Positions 6,958 through 14,300 of a DNA stretch of 34,764 bases are shown in pieces (positions within the stretch are counted from its first letter, which is position 1; every line of letters starts with the position of its first letter). Under the pieces are notes generated by a model. That model made no database searches. It was given only the letters and a program-made list of their open reading frames with translations, and was not told where the DNA came from. The translations under genes were made by a program, and so were the position numbers. This DNA comes from Anaerolineales bacterium. Its GTDB lineage: Bacteria > Chloroflexota > Anaerolineae > Anaerolineales > UBA11579. Location: the NCBI GenBank assembly GCA_020059485.1, contig JAGVCA010000018.1, forward strand, positions 1-34,764, given 5' to 3'.

Positions 6958-8266
6958 CCAGTGGATCATATTTCTTGATGCCGATCAGGCAGGCTTGTTG
7001 GCTGTTAGCAACACTTGAAAAGTGGACTCGGAAACCTTGGAGCGGTAAGGAAACCGAGTGCACCATTCTGTCATGGAACCAGATACGAAGATGCATAAGC
7101 TGTTTGATCTCATCGGGAACAAGATGGATATCGACTTCTTCCCGCAGGGGCACATTGGGGACCTCGATTTCGTGCTTGAAGAGTGAAATGCGTCGATAGC
7201 CGTTGACCCTTCGGGTAGCCCGTAAGCAGAACACATCTTTGGGTGAACGGTAAGGTTCGGGGAGTGTGAATTTTCGAAAGAGGCTGTTGCCTTCTTTTTT
7301 AGCTTTCTGAAAACGCAGGTTGGGGATCTCGCCGGTGGTGGAATGGACCTGTTGGGTGTTATAGCGGTTGACTTCGGCCTTGAGCACTTCTCGCACCTCT
7401 TCCAACGCCGACAGGTTCTCATACACACAGGTGCGGACGATGCGATCTTGTAGCCAGCGGTAGGGTCTTTCCACCTTGCCTTTCGCCTGGGGTGAGAGGG
7501 CATGCACCACGTCGACCCCTAGCAGGCCCATCATCCGGCTCCATTGGGTATCCACATCATCGGTTTCCAGGACATGCTTGCGCCAGACGCTGTCCCGACC
7601 CTGGACAAAGCGAAAGACGCGTAAGGAATCCACGTAATAGCGCACGGGCAAGCCATACTGCTGGAAGACCGCTTGCGTTGCCTGGATATGGGCCCAGGTC
7701 GTCTCTTGGGGGACAAAATCAGCGAACAGCAGCTTGCGGCTGTAATCATCGATCGATGTGATCAGGTGCCATTTCTCCTGCGCATAGGGCGACCACTGGT
7801 GCAAGGATGAGTCATGCTGGATGAGTGCGCCAATTGAAGCTGTCAACACTTCCCGGTCGTGGTCTTTGCGCTTGCGCCGAGGAATATGGCAATCTAACTG
7901 CTTGGCTCTTTTGATTATTGTGGTTAGCGATACGTGCAGGCCCTTCTGTGCCAGCCGATCTTTGATGGCCGTGTAGTTGTAACCCGAGATGGGCAGGCTG
8001 GGATCTTCGACAAGCTCTTTCTCGCGCAACAAGGCCTTAGCCAGCTCAGCTTCCGCCTCCGCAGCCAGCCTGGCCGGTGTCGTGCGCTGATAGGCGATGC
8101 TGAACCCTGCCGGATCCTGGCGATACTCTTTGAGCAGCACAAAGAAACGCGCACGGCCAATTCCTAGCATCTCTTGCACATCGTCGCGACTGATTTGACC
8201 CTGACCATAGCTCTGCAACAGCATCCGCACTTGCTCATCGGTGAAACGTTTATGGATCTGTCCCAT
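6935..8266 (-). CDS. Transposase/integrase, DDE (rve) superfamily with Mu/TnsB-like C-terminal region
   Basis: The 443-residue protein, from its chosen start, has an N-terminal helix-turn-helix (RFTDEQVRMLLQSYGQGQIS, then DDVQEMLGIGRARFFVLL). A second DNA-binding segment, an rve catalytic core and a beta-rich C-terminal domain follow. Candidate catalytic residues are Asp in LIQHDSSLHQW, Asp in YYVDSLRVFRF and Glu in GKVERPYRWLQDR. The second Asp and Glu are about 53 residues apart, longer than the usual 35. The MGQIHKRF start at 8266 has AGGAGG 5 nt upstream; the ATG at 8308 has none. The last 22 codons (from about 7003 leftward) lie outside the element and overlap the permease 3' end. The intrinsic protein probably ends near VHFSSVAN, so this tail is host-derived read-through. 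Confidence 0.82.
   Translation of the reverse strand: MGQIHKRFTDEQVRMLLQSYGQGQISRDDVQEMLGIGRARFFVLLKEYRQDPAGFSIAYQRTTPARLAAEAEAELAKALLREKELVEDPSLPISGYNYTAIKDRLAQKGLHVSLTTIIKRAKQLDCHIPRRKRKDHDREVLTASIGALIQHDSSLHQWSPYAQEKWHLITSIDDYSRKLLFADFVPQETTWAHIQATQAVFQQYGLPVRYYVDSLRVFRFVQGRDSVWRKHVLETDDVDTQWSRMMGLLGVDVVHALSPQAKGKVERPYRWLQDRIVRTCVYENLSALEEVREVLKAEVNRYNTQQVHSTTGEIPNLRFQKAKKEGNSLFRKFTLPEPYRSPKDVFCLRATRRVNGYRRISLFKHEIEVPNVPLREEVDIHLVPDEIKQLMHLRIWFHDRMVHSVSLPLQGFRVHFSSVANSQQACLIGIKKYDPLANRVPAA
6989..7002. repeat. Left copy of an imperfect target-site duplication of the insertion sequence
   Basis: GCAGGCTTGTTGGC at the left border matches GCAGGCTTGTTAGC at 8401-8414 just beyond the right border with one mismatch in 14. 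The placement, within 0-2 nt of both element ends, is what a target duplication would give. Confidence 0.55.
7003..7028 (+). repeat. Left terminal inverted repeat of the insertion sequence
   Basis: This 26-nt sequence starts TGTTAGCAAC and ends AAAGTGGACT. Reversed, its core AGTCCACTTTTCAAGTG matches the right-end sites at 8329, 8351 and 8373. It lies inside the 3' part of the transposase reading frame, which therefore runs out of the element. Confidence 0.7.
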
Positions 8267-8314
8267 GGTAGCCTCCTTTGATGAATTGGGGGAATTTACC
8301 ATGGTCAAGTAATC

Positions 8315-8342
8315 AACATATTCGAAGGAGTCTACTTTTCAA
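8315..8342 (-). promoter_or_regulatory. Transposase promoter overlapping an end-binding site
   Basis: On the minus strand TTGAAA (8337-8342) and TATGTT (8315-8320) are spaced 16 nt. The -35 lies inside the innermost 22-bp repeat. A transposase bound there would block its own promoter, so autoregulation is a reasonable inference. Confidence 0.5.
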
Positions 8343-8394
8343 GTGGAAAGAGTCTAGTTTTCAGGTTTATTCAGTCTACTTTTGAAATTTAGAT
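8329..8394 (+). repeat. Three 22-bp-phased direct repeats at the right end of the insertion sequence
   Basis: Copies start at 8329, 8351 and 8373, exactly 22 nt apart, each beginning AGTCTASTTTTSA. The left end has only one copy, in inverted orientation. Regular multiple sites at one end resemble transposase-binding arrays of Tn7/Mu-type elements. Confidence 0.75.
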
Positions 8395-8400
8395 CACACA

Positions 8401-8430
8401 GCAGGCTTGTTAGCTTGACAAGTTCCCTGC
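8401..8430 (+). repeat. Right target-duplication copy within a bipartite hairpin
   Basis: GCAGG (8401-8405) pairs with CCTGC (8426-8430) and CTTGT (8406-8410) pairs with ACAAG (8418-8422), with a TTC bulge on one side. The 14-bp target copy at 8401-8414 is the 5' half of this structure. The pre-insertion site was therefore probably a hairpin, possibly the terminator region of the exporter operon. Confidence 0.45.
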
Positions 8431-8443
8431 AATCGGTTATGGT
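8415..8443 (+). promoter_or_regulatory. Probable promoter of the DEAD-box helicase gene
   Basis: A perfect TTGACA (8415-8420) is followed after 17 nt by TATGGT (8438-8443). It predicts a leader of about 100 nt, a feature of many cold-regulated helicase genes, though no cold-shock element was recognised. Confidence 0.5.
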
Positions 8444-8551
8444 TGTCGGGTTATATCAATCACCCCCAGCAGTCCTTGCCGCTGTTATCTTTTGAGCACC
8501 GCTCGATCTCCCTGACATCCGCTTGACTACTGAATAATAAGGAACAACATT

Positions 8552-9781
8552 ATGAACTTCAATCAGTTCAATCTGGATTCCCGTTTAAATACCGGGATCC
8601 AAAATTCAGGGTTTCGAACACCCACCCCGATCCAGGAATCTGCCATTCCGCTGGCCCTGGCCGGAAGAGATCTGATCGGTACAGCCCAAACCGGTACCGG
8701 CAAGACCGCTGCATTCGTGCTGCCGATCTTGCATAAACTGCTGAACGGTCCGCGGAACCGCACCCAGGTCCTTATCATCACCCCGACCCGCGAGCTAGCA
8801 GAACAGATCAACCAGACGATCAAGGAATTGGCGAAAGGCACCAACCTGAGAAGCGCCACCATTTATGGTGGTGTGGGGGCGTCCCCTCAGATCGAAGCGC
8901 TGAAGCGCGGCGTTGAGATCATCGTCGCCTGCCCTGGAAGGCTGCTGGATATCATCCAGAATAACAACATTCGTCTCGATGGGATTAAGATCCTGGTGCT
9001 GGACGAAGCTGACCGGATGCTGGATATGGGCTTTCTGCCTGATATCAAACGCATCCTGAAACTGGTGCCAAAACAGCGGCAAACGATGCTGTTTTCAGCC
9101 ACATTCCCAAACGAGATCGAACAGTTGGCGGCGCAAACGCTGAACAACCCAGAACGGGTGTCTATGGGCATCGCCCGCCCTGCCCACACGGTCGCCCATA
9201 CCCTCTATCCGGTGCCCCAGCATCTGAAGAGAGAGATGGTTCTTAAGATCCTTGAAAACACCGAGACCGACTCGATCCTGATCTTCGCCCGCACGAAACA
9301 CCGCGCCCAAAAACTCGCCCGGCAGCTCGCCCAAAGCGGCTACGAGGCCACTGCCCTGCATGGGAACCGGAGCCAGAGCCAGCGTACTGCAGCCCTGAGT
9401 GGTTTCAAGTCCGGCAAGTTTCCAATCATGGTGGCAACCGACATCGCGGCACGCGGGTTGGACATCGAAAGCATCTCGCATGTGATCAACTTCGACATGC
9501 CGGACACGCCGGATGCCTATATCCATCGGATCGGGCGCACCGGCAGAGCCAAACGTACCGGCGCAGCCTTCACCCTGACCACCCCGGAAGATTACGACAT
9601 GATCCGGAAGATCGAAAAGATCATGAATGAAAAGATCAAAGAGATCTCCTTCCCGGATTTTGATTACAAAGCCGCCAAGCCTGAGGGACAGCCAAACTCT
9701 GGCGGACAGCGATCACAAGGCAGCCGCAACCCTGGTTTCCAGGAGCGTCGCGGGTTCCGGAAAAAAGTCCGCAACGGGTAA
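8552..9781 (+). CDS. DEAD-box ATP-dependent RNA helicase (RhlE/CshA type)
   Basis: The 409-residue protein carries the complete two-RecA-domain helicase motif set. These are the Q motif (GIQNSGFRTPTPIQ), I (AQTGTGKTA), Ia (PTRELAEQ), II (DEAD in VLDEADRMLDMG), III (SAT in LFSATFP), IV (LIFARTK), V (ATDIAARGLDI) and VI (HRIGRTGR). After about residue 375 comes a short basic Gly/Ser/Arg tail (GGQRSQGSRNPGFQERRGFR) likely to bind RNA. Such enzymes unwind structured mRNA and rRNA in ribosome assembly and RNA decay. AAGGAA precedes the ATG. It is monocistronic and lies directly downstream of the insertion sequence. Confidence 0.93.
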   Translation: MNFNQFNLDSRLNTGIQNSGFRTPTPIQESAIPLALAGRDLIGTAQTGTGKTAAFVLPILHKLLNGPRNRTQVLIITPTRELAEQINQTIKELAKGTNLRSATIYGGVGASPQIEALKRGVEIIVACPGRLLDIIQNNNIRLDGIKILVLDEADRMLDMGFLPDIKRILKLVPKQRQTMLFSATFPNEIEQLAAQTLNNPERVSMGIARPAHTVAHTLYPVPQHLKREMVLKILENTETDSILIFARTKHRAQKLARQLAQSGYEATALHGNRSQSQRTAALSGFKSGKFPIMVATDIAARGLDIESISHVINFDMPDTPDAYIHRIGRTGRAKRTGAAFTLTTPEDYDMIRKIEKIMNEKIKEISFPDFDYKAAKPEGQPNSGGQRSQGSRNPGFQERRGFRKKVRNG

Positions 9782-9859
9782 AATCAAGCAAGAACAACCT
9801 TGAATCGTCAAACCTCTGCTTTCGGCACGGGGAGGATCATTTGAGGTTTTCTATTATGA

Positions 9860-9865
9860 TATAAT
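9860..9865 (+). promoter_or_regulatory. Promoter -10 element of the CADD-like gene
   Basis: A perfect TATAAT lies 42 nt before the chosen start, inside an AT-rich stretch. A -35 at good spacing is not evident; TTGAGG at 9841 is only 13 nt away. Confidence 0.4.
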
Positions 9866-9907
9866 TTACCCAAATTATCCCTGAATACCATTTCGGAGGG
9901 AATGAAC

Positions 9908-10495
9908 ATGAACCTGAAGACCAAACTTGATAACTCGATCGGCGATCTCGCCCTGCTCAACAGCCGCTTCTACCAGTCCTGGACCGCAGGCGAACTGCCG
10001 CGTGCCGCCCTGGCCCAGTATGCCGGCGATTACGGCCGCTTTATCCAGATGCTCCCGGCCGGCTGGGAGACCCTCGCAGACCCCGAGACGGCGGAGGAAG
10101 AGCACGAACACGCCGAGCTGTGGGACCGCTTTGCCGCCGCCCTGGAGACCCGGATTTCCGACCGGGACAGCATGCAGGTGGCTGGGTTGATCGGGACCGC
10201 AGAACGCCTCTTCTCGCAGCCGACGACCGCTCTGGGTGCGATGTATGCCTTCGAGGTTCAGCAGCCCGAAACATCGGTCACCAAGCTGGATGGGCTGCGC
10301 CAGCATTACCCGGTCCCGGCCGAGGCGGAAGAATACTTCCAGGTACACAGCGCCAACCACCATGAGAGTGAAAAGCTGCTGGCCCGGATCTCCGGGTTGT
10401 CGGAAGCCGATCAGGCCGAGGTGGTGGAAGCCTGCCGCGAGATGAGCCAGGCCCTGTGGGATGCACTCGAAGCGATCTACGAGGCCAACCAGTAA
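9908..10495 (+). CDS. Haem-oxygenase-fold (TENA/PqqC/CADD-like) protein, possible p-aminobenzoate synthase
   Basis: The 195-residue all-alpha protein resembles chlamydial CADD along most of its length. It has FYQSWTAGELPRAALAQYAGDY near the N terminus, EEEHEHAELWDRF, AMYAFEVQQPETSVTKLDGL and YFQVHSANHHESE. CADD is a dimetal oxygenase that converts its own tyrosine into p-aminobenzoate for folate, with a lysine as likely amine donor. Equivalents of that Tyr27 (Tyr22 here) and Lys152 (Lys126) are present, as are a glutamate (Glu116) and the first histidine (His147). Asp178 and His181 of CADD align with His151 and Ser154, so the metal site differs. ATG at 9908 has GGAGG 8 nt upstream; ATG at 9902 is too close. 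A related diiron oxidase is the alternative. Confidence 0.65.
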   Translation: MNLKTKLDNSIGDLALLNSRFYQSWTAGELPRAALAQYAGDYGRFIQMLPAGWETLADPETAEEEHEHAELWDRFAAALETRISDRDSMQVAGLIGTAERLFSQPTTALGAMYAFEVQQPETSVTKLDGLRQHYPVPAEAEEYFQVHSANHHESEKLLARISGLSEADQAEVVEACREMSQALWDALEAIYEANQ

Positions 10496-10527
10496 ATCCT
10501 ACCGCCCCTGGAAAAATCCCTCAAAAA

Positions 10528-10563
10528 AGCAAGAGGACAGCGTTGATCGCTGTCCTCTTTTCG
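10528..10563. terminator. Bidirectional intrinsic terminator between convergent genes
   Basis: A 12-bp perfect stem (AAGAGGACAGCG/CGCTGTCCTCTT, 10531-10542 and 10548-10559) has a 5-nt loop. It is followed by TTTT on the plus strand and by a run of six T on the minus strand. It serves both the CADD-like gene and the selenoprotein gene. Confidence 0.85.
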
Positions 10564-10579
10564 TATCAACCGATTGGGA

Positions 10580-11284
10580 TTACCCGAAGACTTTGCGGAA
10601 TTCCTCAACCGCCTTGGGGCCGCTGCGGGCCAAGTCCTGGTAGAAAGCTTCGCGGTCCTGGTTACGGTAATCCAACCGCTGGACATTGAATGGCGCCAGC
10701 CGTTCCCCTGCCCGCCGTCTGTCACTGATGCCGGTGAAATACACGAGGGCATTCTCGACGCTGTTGGCATCGGTCCAGTCAGATTTATACACAGGCACAC
10801 CACCCCGAGTAAAGATCCAGGTCATGTTCGGCATCGAGCCATAACCCCGGTGACAGGAGCCGTCCAGCGCATCCAGCACGATCGGCCGGGCCACGCCCAG
10901 TCTGTCACGCAAATCACGGGCATGCCGAAACTTTTGTTCCATCGAGGTCAGGTGTGGATAATGTTCTCCCGGATGGGCTTCATGAGTATACAGGAAGATC
11001 GAACCGACATCGCTGCCAGAAAAACGTTCAGCCAGGGCATTCATGGACGGCGCCGCCATCCCGCAGTATGGTCAGGTGAAACTGCCGAACTCCACCACAG
11101 TGAACAGGCGCGCCGACCAGATCTCGCTCAGGCGGGTTTTCTGGCCGTCCAGGGTCCAGAGCGGAAAATCGGGGGCAGCCTGGCCGACGGACGGACTTTT
11201 TTCGAAGTTCATCCACGGCTCGTAGTTCTCCGGTGTAAACGAATCATAATTGTACCGAACGGTCAGTTCGTCATGATCTCTCAT
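10580..11284 (-). CDS. Iodothyronine-deiodinase-like thioredoxin-fold selenoprotein (TGA read as Sec)
   Basis: The frame is open for 234 residues if one internal TGA at 11072-11074 is read as selenocysteine 71. The local sequence is VVEFGSFT-U-PYCGM, matching the deiodinase motif in which Sec follows GSxT and precedes Pro. Conserved deiodinase features continue on both sides: APDFPLWTLDGQ upstream, then IFLYTHEAHP at 96-105, ARPIVLDALDG, YGSMPNMTWIF, and a C-terminal helix. The protein lacks a membrane anchor. Having Cys74 gives a UxxC redox pair, unlike vertebrate enzymes, so a peroxiredoxin-like or thiol-redox role is as likely as dehalogenation. AGGAG precedes the ATG, and the gene lies 46 nt after metH on the same strand. 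A nonsense-mutated Cys gene is the alternative. Confidence 0.82.
11045..11074 (-). promoter_or_regulatory. Bacterial SECIS-like hairpin with UGA(Sec) codon
   Basis: Reading the minus strand, the UGA (11074-11072) is followed by 10 nt. Then comes a 7-bp stem GGATGGC/GCCGTCC (11061-11055 with 11051-11045, one G-U pair) closed by the loop GGC. Bacterial SECIS elements sit immediately 3' of the UGA with guanine in a small apical loop about 20 nt downstream, which is where this loop falls. SelB binding is inferred. Confidence 0.6.
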
Positions 11285-11330
11285 CTCGTACTCCTGATTG
11301 GATCGTGTCTGGCCAGGAACAGGCAGACCG

Positions 11331-14300
11331 CTACTCCATCAACTGCTCCACCCGGCTGACGCCTGTGCTGTAGTACTTGGCCTCCGGGTGATGAAGGATG
11401 ATCGCGGCGGTGGACTGCTCCGGTACCAGCTGGAAGGCTGAGGTCAGAGACATGCCCAGTTCGGACTCGGCCGGCAGCAGGTCGAACACGATCCGGTGGT
11501 CATCCAGGTCCGGTATGGCCGGGTACCCCCAGGAATAACGCTTTCCCTGCCCTTCCGCCAGACCCAGCTCTCGCCGGATATGACGGTGCAGATATTCGGC
11601 GCTGGCTTCGGCCGTCTGGACGGCCAGGCCATGCACGTAATACGCCTCGGAGTAATCCCCAGCGGCCTGCATCTCATCAAACTTCTCGGTGGCCTGCTGT
11701 CCAACTGTCACGATTTGCAGCGCGACCACATCCATCTTTCCCAAGGAAACAGAAGCGAAATAATCGGCCAGGCACAGCATGTCCCCGGACGGCTGGCGCG
11801 GGAAACTGAAGCGGGCGATCTCAGCCGGCTTGTCAGCCAGGGATTGCGGGTCATACACCAGCAAATCATCCCCGTCTGACTGTGCCGGCCAGTAACCATA
11901 GATCCCTTTCGGTTTCAGCCAGCCGCCGCGCAGCGCTTCACGCTTCATCCGGTCCAGGCGTTCCTGAAATTCAATCTCCAGTTTATCCCACTCTTCGCCG
12001 CGGGCGTTCTTGGCGCCCCACGACAGGCGGAACAGCTCATTGATGTACAGATGCTGGAAGACCATCTCCAGCGGCATCTCTTCCACCACGCGCGGCCCCC
12101 AGGCCGGGACTTGCGGGATGGCCGGCGCCGGGCCGACCGCACTCCCCCCGGCTGACCGAGTTTTGCGCTGCGGACGTTCCCGTTCGATCTCAAACGTCGC
12201 TTTGGACCTCAACTCCTCCATCAGCGCCGGCCGTTTGTGATCATCGACCAGCTGTTCCATCACGTTCAATCCCTCAAAAGCATCGGCGCAGTAGAACACA
12301 CCGGGGGGATACGGATCGCCCTCTTCGGTGTACAGCACCCGCCAGCCAAAGCGCCGATTGATCGCCGCCCCGCCGATCAATACCGGGATCTCCATCCGGC
12401 GGCGGTGGAGTTCGTTGATGATCAGAGGCATCTGCTTGCTGGTGCTGACCAGCAGCGCGCTCAGGCCGATGGCATCCGCCCCGACCTCCTCGGCTTTACT
12501 GATGATCGTATCCGCTGGGACCTGCTTGCCGAGGTCAAAGACCTCGTAGCCGTTATTGGCCAGGATGGTCTTGACCAGGTTCTTGCCGATATCGTGCACA
12601 TCGCCATAGACCGTCGCCAGCACCACTTTACCCTTGCTGACACCCGCCACCTTCTCCAGATAGTTGTCCAGGTGAGTGACGGTCTTTTTCATCACTTCGG
12701 CTGACTGCAGCACAAACGGCAGGATCAGTTCGCCAGCGCCAAACCGGTCTCCGACCTCTTTCATCGCTGGCAGCAGGGTGTTGTTGAGAATATTCACCGC
12801 CGATTCGTGGTTGCTGGCATGGTCCTTGCGGGCAATGATCTCATCTATCGCCGCTTCCACGCCCTCCTTGTGGCGGTGCAGGATGCTCCAGTACAGCCGT
12901 TCCTCCGGCGTCATGCCCTCGGTCGGGTCGGACTGGCCCTCCTCAGCCACCTGCACGTCCTGGTAGAACTCGATCACCCGCTGCAAGGCATCCGGGCGGC
13001 GATTGAAGATCAGGTCCTCCATCAGGCTGCGCTCTTCCTCCGGGATCTCGGCATACGGCCGGACCTTGGAGGCATGTACGATGGCCATATCCAGACCGTA
13101 CTGTACAGCGTGGTGCAGCATCAGGCTGTTGAGCACCGGACGGGCCGCCTGGTTCAAACCAAAGGAGACATTACTGACCCCCAGTGAGGTGAATACCCCG
13201 GGCAATTCAGCTTTGATCCGCTGGATTGACTCCAGCGTCGCGATCGCCGAATCGGCAAACTCCGTGTCTCCGGTGGAGAGCGGGAAGGTCAGGGTATCGT
13301 AAACCAGGTCCTCCGGCGCCAGGCCGATCTCGTCAACCGCGATATCGTAGATTCGTTTGGCGACCTCTATTTTGCGCTCGACCGACTTGGCCATGCCCTG
13401 CTCATCAATCGTCAGGATCAGGACGGCCGCATTGTGCTTTTTGGCGATCCCCAGTACCTGGCGAAGTTTTTCGGGGCCGGCCTCCAGGTGGGTGGAATTG
13501 AGCATACTGCGCCCTGGGGCGATCTTGAGCGCGGCTTCCATCACCTCAGGCTCGGTGGTGTCGATCACCAGGGGGGCATCCACACTCATCGCCAGCCGTT
13601 TGACCAGGGTGGTCATCAGGCCAAGTTCGTCCGGGTCCTCGGTCACCGCCACCGAGACATCCAGGGCATGCGCGCCGCCCTCGATCTGTTCGCGGGCGAT
13701 CTCGACCAGCGCGTCCCAGTCCTTCTGCAGCAGCAAGCGTTTGAACAGCCGGCTGCCGGTGGCATTCAGGCGCTCGCCGATCAGCAGCGGGCGCGGCTCC
13801 TGAGCCATATCGACCGCCTTGATCGAGGAGGACAGGCGCGGCGTATCACGCTCTGGCCGGGCCGGGCTTGGGTGGCCATGAATCTTTTCCACCAGCTTGC
13901 GCATGTGCGTTGGCGTAGTCCCGCAGCAGCCGCCGACCACGCTGATGTTGTGTTTGGTGACAAACTCATACATCGCTTCGGCATACGGTTCAGGTTCCAG
14001 CGGATAAACCGCCTGCCCGTCGACATTGAGCGGCAGCCCGGCATTCGGGATGGCCGACACCGGCAGGACGGACTGCTCGCCGAGGTAACTGATCGGCTCG
14101 CGCATGTGCTCAGGGCCGGTAGAGCAGTTCAGGCCGATCACATCGATCGGCAGTTTCTCCAGGATCGCCAGCGCAGAGCTGATGTCCGTCCCCAGCAGCA
14201 TCCGGCCGCTGGTGTCCAGGGTTATCTGGCACTGGATCGGCAAGCGTTCACCGCTGTCCTCAAATGCCTGCTGGATGCCCTGAATGACCGCCTTGACCTC

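Larger units (their letters stand above)
7003..8398 (-). mobile_element. Insertion sequence, about 1.4 kb, single-ORF DDE element (IS1202/ISNCY-like or IS481-superfamily)
   Basis: Both ends start TGT when read inward. The first 26 nt of left (7003-7028) and right (8373-8398, reversed) match at 19 positions, ending in AAAAGTRGACT. The right end carries two further copies of the same site at 22-nt spacing. One transposase gene fills the interior. An imperfect 14-bp duplication flanks it. It is inserted in the intergenic region between the exporter operon and the RNA helicase gene and breaks no recognisable gene. Family assignment rests on the transposase motifs; exact borders are good to about 2 nt. 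Confidence 0.75.

Noticed and set aside
6957-7002. Disruption of the ABC permease gene by the insertion sequence
   Set aside because: The permease stop codon precedes the left border by 45 nt and the protein has normal length.
8329-8394. Short CRISPR-like array
   Set aside because: The 22-nt repeats are back to back without spacers and match the transposon's opposite end, so they are transposase-binding sites.
11072-11074. TGA as a simple nonsense mutation splitting a pseudogene
   Set aside because: The stop falls exactly on the Sec position of the deiodinase motif, both flanks are conserved and undamaged, and a SECIS-like hairpin follows. It is kept as the alternative but is less likely.
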